Shown: piece by piece, positions 11,841 to 22,085 of the stretch
Position numbering within the stretch: position 1 is the stretch's first letter
Layout: every line of letters starts with the position of its first letter
Origin: Blattamonas nauphoetae
Taxonomy: Eukaryota > Preaxostyla > Oxymonadida
Reading direction: 5' to 3'
Assembly (NCBI GenBank): GCA_033064195.1
Contig: JARBJD010000418.1
Span: 1 to 56,561 of the forward strand
Length of the DNA: 56,561 bases
The notes under the pieces: model-generated
The model's database searches: none
Seen by the model: the letters and a program-made list of their open reading frames with translations, nothing else
What the model was told of the DNA's origin: nothing
Program-made: the position numbers and the translations under genes

Positions 11841-12405
11841 TAGTTTTACCCTACTGATGAATTATTGTCGTGATGGTAATTCAAGTTAGTACGAGAGGAA
11901 CCCTTGAATCGCATAATTGGTATTTGTGGTTGGTTGATAGGCCAGTGCCACGAAGCTACCATGCGTGGGATTATGACTGAACGCCTCTAAGTCAGAATCC
12001 TTGCCAGATTAATGCGAGAATGGTGTCTGGTAAATGACCAGATTTGTATGGATTTGTTATTGATATGGATAATAGTGTGTTTGATGTGTGGATCCGCGGC
12101 ATGCAAGGCAGAGTGCTCGTGCGGGCAACCGTGGGGCATTTATGTGTGTGTGTTTCTTGGAGCTGCATGTTTTGCACTTATTGTAGTTGAAATGTAGATC
12201 AGCGATAAGGCCAGCCGTCAACATCAGGCAAGTATGGAATGTGTGTGACAGCGCATCTGTGCATGTTTGATGTGGTTGGTAGACATAATTGCTTGAGAAT
12301 CCATGCGACGGAGATCCTTTGTAGACGACTTAAAATGAAGTGGGGATTGTAAATGGCAGAGTAGCTCTACGTTACGATCCATTGAGATTTAGCCCACTTT
12401 CTATG
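7750..12405 (+). rRNA. 28S (LSU) rRNA, interrupted by a group I intron
   Basis: The gene begins with the 5.8S-pairing segment and GATTACCCGCTGAACT (7765) and runs through conserved large-subunit blocks: GACCGATAGCGAACAAGTAC near 8096, GGGGCGAAAGACTAATCGAA near 9000, CTCTTAAGGTAGCCAAATGC near 10762, GGGGCGGCACATCTGTTAAA near 11184, and the sarcin-ricin loop AGTACGAGAGGA (11888-11899). It ends near the ACGATCCATTGAGATTTAGC segment (12374). Walking the conserved blocks against a general 28S shows one interruption, at 11385-11684. The exon length is about 4.35 kb. The 3' end is estimated. Several open frames inside it are not genes. Confidence 0.95.
11385..11684 (+). mobile_element. Group I self-splicing intron at LSU site L2449
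   Basis: The invariant 28S string CACAGGGATAACTGGCTTG is split after CACAGGGAT by exactly 300 nt. The 5' exon ends in U and the intron ends in G, as group I introns require. P1: exon GGGAT (11380-11384) pairs with intron GTCCC (11420-11424), giving the U-G pair at the splice site. P3: CACACCT (11473-11479) with AGGTGTG (11554-11560). P4: TTATTGA (11482-11488) with TCAATAA (11512-11518). P5: TATATAC (11491-11497) with GTATATA (11504-11510). P6: ATCATTT (11519-11525) with AAATGAT (11533-11539). P7: GGTCG (11546-11550) with CGACC (11602-11606). P8: CACCAAAA (11561-11568) with TTTTGGTG (11587-11594). AGTT (11411-11414) could form P10 with exon AACT. There is no room for a homing endonuclease gene. 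The site numbering follows E. coli 23S and lies just before the catalytic A2451 equivalent. Confidence 0.93.
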
Positions 12406-12464
12406 ATCGATATAAGGAAATGCAAAATATTTCTTTTGTTTAGTGGATGAATTGTACATTAAAG

Positions 12465-12775
12465 AAATATCAAGTGTTTAAGTATTTTGACAAAGTATTT
12501 TTGACAAAGTATATTTGACTAAGTATTTTGACTAAGTACAAAATGTATTAAGTCAATTGTACTAAGTACAAAATGTATTAAGTCAATTGTACTAAGAACA
12601 AAATGTATTAAGTCAATTGTACTAAGAACAAAATGTATTAAGTATTTTGACTAAGTACAAATTGTATTAAGTCAATTGTACTAAGTACAAAATGTATTAA
12701 GTATTTTGACTAAGTACAAATTGTATTAAGTCAATAGTACTAAGTACAAAATGTATTAAGTCAATAGTGCTAAAG
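12465..12775. repeat. AT-rich spacer repeats (about 30 bp) after 28S
   Basis: Eight or so copies of a 30-nt unit, containing ACTAAGTACAAAATGTATT and then AAGTCAATTGT, follow the 28S gene. Shorter TATTTTGAC/AAAG-type copies precede them from about 12480. Variants alternate AAGTCAATTGT with AAGTATTTTG. The position just after the 28S suggests an external spacer subrepeat. Confidence 0.8.
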
Positions 12776-13500
12776 TCATATTGATATTCTCTATGTATAG
12801 TTCTCTTAAACAATTTGTAAATATTTGGTACAATGGACATTAACATATTGCTTACTTGTGTTGTTCTTAAGTATGAATGTACAAAGGAATGCATATAGTA
12901 AAAGTGTTAAAGTCAATTTATCATTTGTTAACATATTGTGCAATAGGACATTAACAAAAGAAATACTTGTATGTGTATGCAGTGTTGACTTAATGAAATG
13001 TTAAGTCATTACTTGATATGTTCTTGTGTAAGGACATTAAGAGTAAAACACTGTATGGATGTACAAGGGCAATTAATATAATGTCAATGTATTTATACAC
13101 CTGGACATTAATATTAGTGCACTCCAATGTATTTATACACTGGGACACTAAGTAATTAATGTACTCCTATGTATTTGTACAAGGGCATATATTAGTAAAT
13201 GCCTATGTATTTGTACACTGGGACATTAACTTCATGGTAATGCCTATGTACTTATACACTGGGACAGTAATACTAAAGTTCTGTATGAATGTACAGGGAC
13301 ATTAAGTGAATATTAATTCCTTAACATTCATACAGTGGAGCCAAACACTAAAGTACTGTATGAGTGTACAGTGGAATTACTTTATTAAGAAATTCCTTCA
13401 CATTTATACAAGGGAGCCAAACACTGATGTATAGTGTAAGTGTATAGGGAAATTCCTTAAGATTTCCTTAACATTTATACAGTAAGGACAAAATCCTCCT
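12776..13500. repeat. Degenerate spacer repeats
   Basis: Loose copies of a roughly 50-60 nt motif recur from about 12960 to 13490. They include strings such as ATGTATTTATACACTGGGAC and ATTAAT, and CTGTATGAGTGTACAG. Copies have diverged in both spacing and sequence. No gene is seen. This looks like more rDNA spacer. Confidence 0.6.
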
Positions 13501-13517
13501 TTTGCCCCTTCATGACC

Positions 13518-13531
13518 AGGGTTAGGGTTAG
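13518..13531 (+). repeat. Short telomere-like tract (AGGGTTAGGGTTAG)
   Basis: Just over two units of TTAGGG sit inside the chromosome, between the rDNA spacer and the recombinase gene. This length can arise by chance. Confidence 0.35.
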
Positions 13532-13834
13532 ATCAGCACTCGGTCGCTCGCACCTTCATCTTCCAGTTGTGCGCTGAAAACTTGACATTGTTGTGAGATC
13601 AATTGTATCAACCTTCATGACAGATTTTCTCTTATTGCAGTTTCTTTTAGAAAAGTCTGTTTGATCCACCCATATCTTTATTCCAACCGTTTCCCCAATT
13701 CTTTCAAATTTCATCAACCAGGAAAGAAAGGCGTGAAATGCACTATCAAGTTAAGGAAAAGAAAGGCGTGACTTCATTTCCCTCACAGTCTGTCTCATCT
13801 ACTGCAATCATCCTCTCAAAAACGTCGACGTAGA

Positions 13835-14616
13835 ATGAAACAGTTCAGATTTCATGGTATGCTTTTTGGTGTTTTGATCATGTATCTGTTGGCTGACCCC
13901 ACATTTTCAAATTGAATACATAGATGTTGCCGCTCGTCGAGCTCAGGCCATTGCAGAAGAGGAAGAAGAATCTATCGTTCCTCCTCCGTCTACTCCTAAG
14001 TCCCAACAGTCCCGCATGCTGTTTGCCCTATCAACTCCAACGCGACAAACGCCCCAACGAGTCAAGACTGAGGATAAGGTCGAGAAGATGCTCCGCAACC
14101 AGATGAGCGGAGCAGTGAATCCAGGCGAGATCACGTATTCCATAGAAGAATCTACAACGATGAGTGAAGAGAAAACCCAACCTTCCTCATTATTGAACAA
14201 GGATGTTCAAGCATCACCTTTTTGTTTGTGCTCTCAGTAAAATTGAGTCCTGGAGAGCGGGTCGTCCTGTTACATTTTCTGAAGATGAAATTGCCAGATA
14301 TCTCGCCTTTGTGGAGGGGATTCCTGAAAAGGAGACAAAAGAGGAAGAACACAAGACTGTCAAGAAGAGGAACGACAAGCAGGAAGAATCAAGAAAGAAA
14401 CAGATGAAGAAGAAGAGGAGAACCCGCCAAGAGACAACCGATGATTCAACTGAGTCGGACATTCAAGAGGAAGTCATCGAAAAGGTGAAAAGACCGCATT
14501 CAGCACAAACGTCAGATGACAGCGATGACAGTTGGACGGAACCAGAAGCACCGAAACGACCGAGCCTGATAAAAAAAGACAAAACCAAAGGTTGCCTCAA
14601 TCACTGCCCAGCTTGA
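13835..14616 (+). CDS. N-terminal charged region of the recombinase gene, with introns
   Basis: An ATG at 13835 opens a short first exon (MKQFRFH). A GTATGC...ACATAG intron (13857-13923) joins it in frame to an exon reading DVAARRAQAIAEEEEES. That exon continues, open to a stop at 14238-14240, in a proline/serine- and lysine-rich sequence with no known domain. From about 14238 a different frame is open to 14616 and is strongly charged, with lysine/arginine clusters and an acidic SDDSDDSWTEPE segment. A GTATTC donor at 14135 and a CTCTCAG acceptor ending at 14237 would join the two frames correctly. This second intron is tentative. Upstream exons may exist, since the frame stays open before 13835 back to a possible acceptor at CCCTCACAG. 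It lies directly before the recombinase frame and overlaps it at 14573-14616. Confidence 0.55.
13857..13923 (+). other. Predicted spliceosomal intron (67 nt)
   Basis: The intron begins GTATGC, ends ACATAG, and has a branch-like CTGAC at 13893-13897, 26 nt before the end. Removing it keeps the frame open across the join. Confidence rests on these signals only. Confidence 0.6.
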
Positions 14617-16138
14617 TGACATCACCGACGAAGCGACAGAAATACAGAAAGCGACGTCACTTGAAGAAGCGTTGATTAATCAATGGTCGAACCTGTCATC
14701 TGTGAATGAAACGTCACAACAAAGTCTCGATCGAGAGGCTGAATGGCTGAAGATCTACAACAATCACAGACGAATCATTTCAAGGTTCACCCCACCAGTT
14801 CCGGAACAGTCAGACAATCCATCACTTTCAAGACCTTTCAATCAGAACCAAGGGCCAACACACCTTCACACTTTCTTGCGGACTGTTTCTTCGGAAGATC
14901 TGGCAAACCCCCAAGCTCACACTCTCCCATATAGTCTTGAGACCCAGGAGAACCATCGCTGGGTCTACCGTCTCTTAAAAGACTTTGCAGACGCGATGGA
15001 ACTCGAATCTGTGCTTCCCCTTGAATGTAATGTGGTGAAGCAGTTCATATACGTTCTGGGGATCAATGATTTGGTGTCTGTTGCCTCACTAGACTCGACA
15101 GTTCGATGTGCGCTTGGTGTTCTTGATTCACTGCATCGAGGTGGACCAACTCCACAAGCAATCCATTCTGCCATCTCTGACTCCGTCAACCTCGTCAAAA
15201 AAACAAAACTGACTCCAGACGTATCCATTGGGAAACCTCCTCTCATTGCTTCGGATCTCCACACAATCATTGTCCATATCCCTGACTGCATCCCAGAAAA
15301 GACCTTTGAAGCCAGCCTCTTCCTGTTTTCTCTTTCGACAGGCGCGCGTGCCTCGACATGTGCAGCAATCGAATTGAAAGACATCGAGAGAATCGTCTGT
15401 CTAAAGGACTCATCAGTACTTCTGATTACTATTCGTCTGCGAAAGATGAAAGGTTATCACGTTCAGGATTCTGTTGTTACTGTGGAGGGTGACATATTTG
15501 CATATAGCAACTTGAATGTTGTTTACTGGCTCCAACAACACTTGGTTCAACGTTTCGGGCTGTCACTTACAAGCAGAGATGAATGGGAACAGCATTGGAA
15601 TCTGGGAGAGAGGATCTGGCCAATTGGACCAGATGCTATGACTGTCCGCTTACAAAACCGGGCATTCCAAGCCGGTTTCAATCGACAATACTTTGGGTTT
15701 CACAGTCTTCGAAGTGGTTTTCTTTCCTCGGCATTGATCAAGGCTGGTAATGATGATTCCACCCGAACAAGAGTACTAGAACAAACAGCAATTGTGGCAC
15801 GCTGGGTGCCGTACTCCTCTGTTCAAATGAGATATGTGAAGTCAGCGACTATTGGCGTCCACGTTGCCAACCGACTTGTAATGCCCAACTCAGAACTCCA
15901 CGCCACCAACGTGATGGAACCTGTCCTCACAACAACAGAAATCTTCCACAACACAAAACTCAAGCCCATTCCATGGACTGGAGGAGAACAGCTGTCTGCA
16001 TTTAAAGAACAAGTGACGACAGTTCTCGGAATGTCGTGCGCCACGTTGACAAGAGGGTCAGCCAAGTTCCATGCACTTCGAGCCAAAGCGACGAGACTCT
16101 TCCTGCAAGGACGAATCCCTCTCGACAGCAAATTGTGA
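14573..16138 (+). CDS. Tyrosine recombinase (Crypton-like or domesticated)
   Basis: This frame of about 520 codons carries the catalytic layout of tyrosine recombinases, which cut and rejoin DNA through a covalent 3'-phosphotyrosine. Counting from the TTG at 14672 as residue 1, the first arginine is in STGARAST (R226), a beta-hairpin lysine is near K258/K260, the HxxR motif is HSLRSG (H344, R347), the later His/Trp position is W378, and the nucleophile is in MRYVK (Y388). The part before the catalytic domain (residues ~90-200) looks like the helical core-binding domain. No reverse transcriptase or capsid frame lies nearby, which favours a Crypton-type DNA element or a host gene over a DIRS-type one. 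No ATG near the start suits this frame. It probably continues from the charged region upstream, whose frame differs around an A7 run at 14571-14577 that could be a sequencing slip. It ends at TGA. Confidence 0.85.
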   Translation, partial: KKTKPKVASITAQLDDITDEATEIQKATSLEEALINQWSNLSSVNETSQQSLDREAEWLKIYNNHRRIISRFTPPVPEQSDNPSLSRPFNQNQGPTHLHTFLRTVSSEDLANPQAHTLPYSLETQENHRWVYRLLKDFADAMELESVLPLECNVVKQFIYVLGINDLVSVASLDSTVRCALGVLDSLHRGGPTPQAIHSAISDSVNLVKKTKLTPDVSIGKPPLIASDLHTIIVHIPDCIPEKTFEASLFLFSLSTGARASTCAAIELKDIERIVCLKDSSVLLITIRLRKMKGYHVQDSVVTVEGDIFAYSNLNVVYWLQQHLVQRFGLSLTSRDEWEQHWNLGERIWPIGPDAMTVRLQNRAFQAGFNRQYFGFHSLRSGFLSSALIKAGNDDSTRTRVLEQTAIVARWVPYSSVQMRYVKSATIGVHVANRLVMPNSELHATNVMEPVLTTTEIFHNTKLKPIPWTGGEQLSAFKEQVTTVLGMSCATLTRGSAKFHALRAKATRLFLQGRIPLDSKL

Positions 16139-16601
16139 ACGCCATATCCAGGATTGTCTCTCATCCGGCCAGACTCCAACTACAATGGCTCAACTCTTTC
16201 TTAGAGGAGTTCGGGATGACCTTGCGAAACAGCCGAATCAAGCTAACCAGGAGGAACGTGTGGTGGTTCAGAGTCCTCCACCAAAGCCCATCCGCCAGAG
16301 GAAGTACTGGTTGGAATGGGAGTTGAGAGCTCTGGCGGATGGGCGCGCCGCTAACATGAGCTGGGAGGAGATCTCTAGATTGATCGCAGACCGAGGAGGA
16401 GAGAGGACACCGGAGAACTGTAAGATTCGGTGGTTTGCGGAGAAGCGGGATATGAAGAAGAAGCTTCGGCAAAATGATGAACCTCCACAGGCACAATACC
16501 AAGTCTTCTCGATGAAAGGCAGACGAAAGTCAGGTTTGGTTGAGCACATTCAGGATGTGAAAGAGGCGCTGGCAATGCAGGAGGATGAGAGTGAGACGTA
16601 A
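16071..16601 (+). CDS. Myb/SANT-like DNA-binding frame next to the recombinase
   Basis: The frame overlaps the end of the recombinase frame by about 68 nt in another phase and runs to a TAA-ended stop at 16601. Residues ~79-130 resemble a Myb/SANT helix-turn-helix repeat: RKYWLEWELRALADG, then MSWEEISRLIADRGG, then RTPENCKIRWF, with the aromatic residues at the usual spacing. This would bind DNA. A lysine-rich tail follows. It has no convincing independent start, so it may be a downstream exon of the recombinase gene, giving a recombinase with a C-terminal DNA-binding domain, or a second short gene of the same element. Another frame at 16036-16190 also looks protein-like, so the exact joint is unresolved. 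Confidence 0.6.
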   Translation: MHFEPKRRDSSCKDESLSTANCERHIQDCLSSGQTPTTMAQLFLRGVRDDLAKQPNQANQEERVVVQSPPPKPIRQRKYWLEWELRALADGRAANMSWEEISRLIADRGGERTPENCKIRWFAEKRDMKKKLRQNDEPPQAQYQVFSMKGRRKSGLVEHIQDVKEALAMQEDESET

Positions 16602-16729
16602 TTCAGAAATTGTTTTTGATTCCGTTCTTCATATCATCAGTTAATTCAGTTTTTCACGACATTTGAATGGACTGAATCAAGTATTGTCGCAAATGAGACG
16701 AGATTGACGAAAGGATGGCGTGTGCATTC

Positions 16730-19700
16730 GGTTTGCGCTTCACTGAACGTTTTGGATTCTGTTTGCGCTTCATTGAACGTTTTGGAGTCAGCTTGCGCAT
16801 CAGTGCACTTTTTGGATTCTGTTTCCCCATCTGCGTTGAGTTCCCTGCTGTTTCCCCATCTCCGCTGATGTTCTTCGCTGTTTCCCCATCTCCGTTGATG
16901 TTCTCCGCTGTTTCCCCATCTCCGTTGATGTTCTCCGCTGTTTCCCCATCTCCGTTGATGTTCTCCGCTGTTTCCCCATCTCCGTTGATGTTCTCCGCTG
17001 TTTCCCCATCTCCGTTGATGTTCTCCGCTGTTTCCCCATCTCCGTTGATTTCCTGCTGTTTCCCCATCTCCGTTGATGTTCTCCGCTGTTTCCCCATCTC
17101 CGTTGATGTTCTCCGCTGTTTCCCCATCTCCGTTGATGTTCTCCGCTGTTTCCCCATCTCCGTTGATGTTCTCCGCTGTTTCCCCATCTCCGTTGATGTT
17201 CTCCGCTGTTTCCCCATCTCCGTTGATGTTCTCCGCTGTTTCCCATCTCCGTTGATGTTCTCCTGCTGTTTCCCCATCTCCGTTGATGTTCTCCGCTGTT
17301 TCCCCATCTCCGTTGATGTTCTCCGCTGTTTCCCCATCTCCGTTGATGTTCTCCGCTGTTTCCCCATCTCCGTTGATGTTCTCCGCTGTTTCCCCATCTC
17401 CGTTGATGTTCTCCGCTGTTTCCCCATCTCCGTTGATGTTCTCCGCTGTTTCCCCATCTCCGTTGATGTTCTCCGCTGTTTCCCCATCTCCGTTGATGTT
17501 CTCCGCTGTTTCCCCATCTCCGTTGATGTTCTCCGCTGTTTCCCATCTCCGTTGATGTTCTCCGCTGTTTCCCCATCTCCGTTGATGTTCTCCTGCTGTT
17601 TCCCCATCTCCGTTGATGTTCTCCGCTGTTTCCCCATCTCCGTTGATGTTCTCCGCTGTTTCCCCATCTCCGTTGATGTTCTCCGCTGTTTCCCCATCTC
17701 CGTTGATGTTCTGCTGTTTCCCCATCTCCGTTGAGTTTCCTGTTGGTTCCCCATCTCCGTTGATGTTCTCCGCTGTTTCCCCATCTGCGTTGATGTTTCC
17801 TGCTGTTTCCCCATCTCCGTTGATGTTCTCCGCTGTTTCCCCATCTCCGTTGAGTTTCCTGTTGGTTCCCCATCTCCGTTGATGTTCTCCGCTGTTTCCC
17901 CATCTGCGTTGGTTTTCCTGCTGTTTCCCCATCTCCGTTGATGTTCTCCGCTGTTTCCCCATCTCCGTTGATGTTCTCCGCTGTTTCCCATCTCCGTTGA
18001 TGTTCTCCGCTGTTTCCCATCTCCGTTGATGTTCTCCGCTGTTTCCCCATCTCCGTTGATGTTCTCCGCTGTTTCCCCATCTCCGTTGATGTTCTCCGCT
18101 GTTTCCCCATCTCCGTTGATGTTCTCCGCTGTTTCCCCATCTCCGTTGATGTTTCCGCTGTTTCCCCATCTCCGTTGATGTTCCTGCTGTTTCCCCATCT
18201 CCGTTGATGTTCTCCGCTGTTTCCCCATCTCCGTTGATGTTCTCCGCTGTTTCCCCATCTCCGTTGATGTTCTCCGCTGTTTCCCCATCACCGTTGGTTC
18301 TCCGCTGTTTCCCCATCTCCGTTGATGTTCTCCGCTGTTTCCCCATCACCGTTGATGTTCTCCGCTGTTTCCCCATCTCCGTTGATGTTTCCTGCTGTTT
18401 CCCCATCTCCGTTGATGTTCTCCGCTGTTTCCCCATCACCGTTGATGTTCTCCGCTGTTTCCCCATCTCCGTTGATGTTCTCCGCTGTTTCCCCATCTCC
18501 GTTGATGTTCTCCGCTGTTTCCCCATCTCCGTTGATGTTCTCCGCTGTTTCCCCATCTCCTTTGATGTTCTCCGCTGTTTCCCCCTCTCCGTTGATGTTC
18601 TCCGCTGTTCCCCATCTCCGTTGATGTTCTCCGCTGTTTCCCCATCTCCGTTGATGTTCTCCGCTGTTTCCCCATCTCCGTTGAGTTTCCTGTTGGTTCC
18701 CCATCTCCGTTGATGTTCTCCGCTGTTTCCCCATCTGCGTTGAATTTCCTGCTGTTTCCCCATCTCCATCGATTTTCCTGCTGTTTCCCCATCTCCGTCG
18801 ATTTTCCTGCTGTTTCCCCATCTGCGTTTATGTTCTCCGCTGTTTCCCCATCTCCGTTGATGTTCTCCGCTGTTTCCCCATCTCCGTTGATGTTCTCCGC
18901 TGTTTCCCCATCTCCGTTGATGTTCTCCGCTGTTTCCCCATCTCCGTTGATGTTCTCCGCTGTTTCCCCATCTCCGTTGATGTTCTCCTGCTGTTTCCCC
19001 ATCTCCGTTGATGTTTTCTGCTGTTTCCCCATCTCCGTTGATGTTCTGCTGTTTCCCCATCACCGTTTATGTTCTCCGCTGTTTCCCCATCTCCGTTGAT
19101 GTTCTCCGCTGTTTCCCCATCTCCGTTGATGTTCTCCGCTGTTTCCCCATCTCCGTTGATGTTCTCCGCTGTTTCCCCATCTCCGTTGATGTTCTCCGCT
19201 GTTTCCCCATCTCCGTTGATGTTCTCCGCTGTTTCCCCATCTCCGTTGATGTTCTCCGCTGTTTCCCCATCTCCGTTGATGTTCTCCGCTGTTTCCCCAT
19301 CACCGTTGATGTTCTCCGCTGTTTCCCCATCTCCGTTGATGTTCTCCGCTGTTTCCCCATCTGCGTTGATGTTCTCCGCTGTTTCCCCATCTCCGTTGAT
19401 GTTCTCCGCTGTTTCCCCATCTCCGTTGAGTTACCTGCTGTTTCCCCATCTGCGTTGATGTTCTCCGCTGTTTCCCCATCTCCGTTGATGTTCTCCGCTG
19501 TTTCCCCATCTCCGTTGATGTTCTCCGCTGTTTCCCCATCTCCGTTGATGTTCTCCTGCTGTTTCCCCATCTCCGTTGATGTTCTCCGCTGTTTCCCCAT
19601 CACCGTTGATGTTCTCCGCTGTTTCCCCATCTCCGTTGAGTTACCTGCTGTTTCCCCATCTCCGTTGATGTTCTCCGCTGTTTCCCCATCTCCGTTGATG

Positions 19701-20063
19701 TTCTCCGCTGTTCCCCATCTCCGTTGATGTTCTCCGCTGTTTCCCCATCTCCGTTGTTTTTCCGCTGTTTCCCCATCTCCGTTGAGTTCTCCGCTGTTTC
19801 CCCATCTCCGTTGATGTTCTCCGCTGTTTCCCCATCTCCGTTGATGTTCTCCGCTGTTTCCCCATCTCCGTCGATGTTCTCCTGCTGTTTCCCCCATCTC
19901 CGTTTATGTTCTCCGCTGTTTCCCCATCTCCGTTGATGTTCTCCGCTGTTTCCCCATCTGCGTTGATGTTCTCCGCTGTTTCCCCATCACCGTTGATGTT
20001 CTCCTGCTGTTTCCCCATCTCCGTTGATGTTCTCCGCTGTTTCCCCATCTGCGTTGATTGTCT
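16730..20063. repeat. 30-bp minisatellite, about 108 units
   Basis: The array is made of a 30-nt unit that starts GTTGATGTTCTCCGC and ends TGTTTCCCCATCTCC. Variants include CTGCTG and TTTCCTG forms, and a 29-nt GAGTTTCCTGTTGG form that recurs with the same neighbours near 17733, 17852 and 18682. At the left edge (16730-16830) diverged 30-nt units (GCGCTTCACTGAACG...) keep the period. On the minus strand the unit reads ENINGDGETA in one phase, and the other phases are open too. Units of 27-32 nt repeatedly change the phase, so the long open frames on both strands mix three peptide versions and are not reliable genes. A coding origin remains possible (see findings). Confidence 0.9.
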
Positions 20064-21110
20064 GCCGAAGTTTCTTTCTGTGTGAGCTTCTATGCACGTA
20101 TTTGTTTGTATTTTTGCTTTTCTGCCTGTCCTTATGTCTTTTTTCGCATTTATTCCAGTTTTGGCCTCGAAAATTGTCCTCAAGGGATTGTAAAGCCTTG
20201 CCTACACTGAAGCTACCTCCCCCGTCGCCCACCTGCCCCAAAATGTGCCATTCCCGCTTAATTCAGGCTAATTATTTATGCTACACAAATTCGAGAGTGG
20301 ACACATTTTGGGGCTGCGCACATGTCCAGGTTGTGGACGAGGGGGGTCGGTCGTTCTCAGCAAGTCTGGTCTCTACAACCTCGGAGACGTTGGACTTTGC
20401 TGAAGGGTGACGAATAGAACAGATGTGAAAGAATTGAAATCATGAAAAAATGATAAATCTGCAGACAATGGATGCCCTTTGTCGATGGGAGAATCTGTGT
20501 GACCGAGGCCAAATAGACGACACTGCAGTGGAATCAATGGGAAAAAGAACTGATATTGCTTTCAGGACGTTCCTTCGTTGCGACTTTGTTGTGTTTATGG
20601 CGGAAATTTACGTCAGAATTATGGTGGTGTTGGGCATCCATGTTGTGGTGACCTGGATGGAATGGATGTCTTGATGTTGGCGGAAAAGATGTTTGATAAA
20701 TTGTATGTTCATGCCCAGTCGAAAGAAGATCATTGAGTCGTTGTCGGATTGGTATTTGTGACTGGATAATTCGGATTAATCGGTCTCCGTCGAATCCGAT
20801 CCTTCCGAGTCAGCTTGTGAGACCAAGAACATATCCAGCAAAGGATTATCTTATTGACAAATGTAAAGGTTGTCTTTAGAGCAGTTGAGTGAGATTGGGA
20901 TACCAGAGCCATCGTTGGAACCGATAACTTTCAGATTGTCATATTGGACAGAAAAATGTTGGTATTCAATTGAGAGGAAGGTTAGTGTGATTTTTGTGGT
21001 GGTAGAAATGAAGAAGGAAGAGTGGTGAAAGAGACTGATCGTGATTCCCATTGATCTCTCATATTCATTGCTTCTTCTCCCACCCCAAAGATATTAAACT
21101 CAATTTGCAC
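20064..21110. other. Spacer, no recognised gene
   Basis: This lies between the 30-bp array and the surface-protein locus. The longest independent frame (20450-20674, plus, 74 codons) has no motif I recognise. On the minus strand, 20241 to the array is open and runs into the repeat in the NADGETAENIN phase, with a lysine-rich start, but there is no ATG start near its upstream end. Confidence 0.4.
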
Positions 21111-21114
21111 TGAC

Positions 21115-22085
21115 TTGGGAGTGCTCTCACCATCCGTCTCTGATCAGAAAGAGTCACATCCAGCCAAAATGGCAATCCTCCATTTCTTCACCCTCGCCGA
21201 TGTTTGTCCCTCTCTTTCGTCCTCAATCCATATTCTTGGCTTCTCGCCTTTCCAGACTCTTCCTCAACAGAAGTGTATCGAAATCTTGTCCATCTTCAAA
21301 CCTAACCTGCTGGCCAATCTGCCCTCCCTCTCGTCATTCTTCTCGTCGCCTCATTGGCTCCTCATTTCCACTCTCTACACTCAACACTCCTCCTACCCTT
21401 CCTCAGAACCCATGATCTCTCTCTCACACACCAGCACTCTGGTACTGTTGCTGTCATGTCGTCGCCAATGACGGGAACGACATTACAGATGGAGAATGTC
21501 ACTGTGATCAAATGATGCTGCCTCAATCAGGATTATACTGCCCCGACGGATCCAAACACGTGGGATACCACTCATCCCTCTCGCAGGCAAACTTTGGGGG
21601 ATCACTCGCTCTCAAGATCTGCAAAATCGTGAATTGCGCGGTTACAGATGGTTCATTAGCTGCTGTTCGTGTTGAAAGATTCCAAAGTGATCTTATCGAG
21701 GATTTCCACATCCATATCGCCTCGTCTTCAGAGAGGAGGTTACATGTTGCTGCGAGCAGTACGTTCCACATGAATGGAGACAGATACGCGTCAAGAACTG
21801 CTACTTCAAGAAATGCTCACATCTCCTTCGACACGCCAGTCACACTCTGGTTATGTCATCATTAACATTCGGGAAAGCAGGCTTAGACGAAGCGAATTGA
21901 TGTGAAGAATGAAGGCGAAACAGTTGAAAGACTTCTTTGCGAGAACCTGTCTCTCTTGACACCGCCTACACCACGACTTACATGACCATCACGATGACCT
22001 CAATGACCGGCGTTTGGATGGTGTCCACGGGATCAGACAATCGCAACTCGATCTCTAACTTTATGAGAGTGTCCTCCTGACAACT
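21115..22085 (+). pseudogene. N-terminal part of a giant surface protein, broken
   Basis: The probable original start is the ATG at about 21169, which opens MAILHFFTLADVCPSLS, a short hydrophobic start compatible with a signal peptide. From 21512 another frame reads a serine- and cysteine-containing sequence with strand-turn character (FGGSLALKICKIVNCAVTDG, then RRLHVAASSTFHMN). This resembles coils of the parallel beta-helix proteins seen further on. The frame changes at least twice, and stops follow after about 21865. I read it as the decayed 5' part of the locus that continues to about 31.7 kb. The family identification here is weak on its own and rests partly on the neighbours. Confidence 0.4.

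Noticed and set aside
14573-16138. DIRS/Ngaro-type retroelement
   Set aside because: No reverse transcriptase, RNase H or terminal repeats were seen around the recombinase; a Crypton-like or host origin fits better.
16646-19063. 805-codon minus-strand frame and similar frames on both strands
   Set aside because: The peptide switches between three phase versions of the same 30-nt unit because unit lengths vary, so the frame is not maintained as in a gene.
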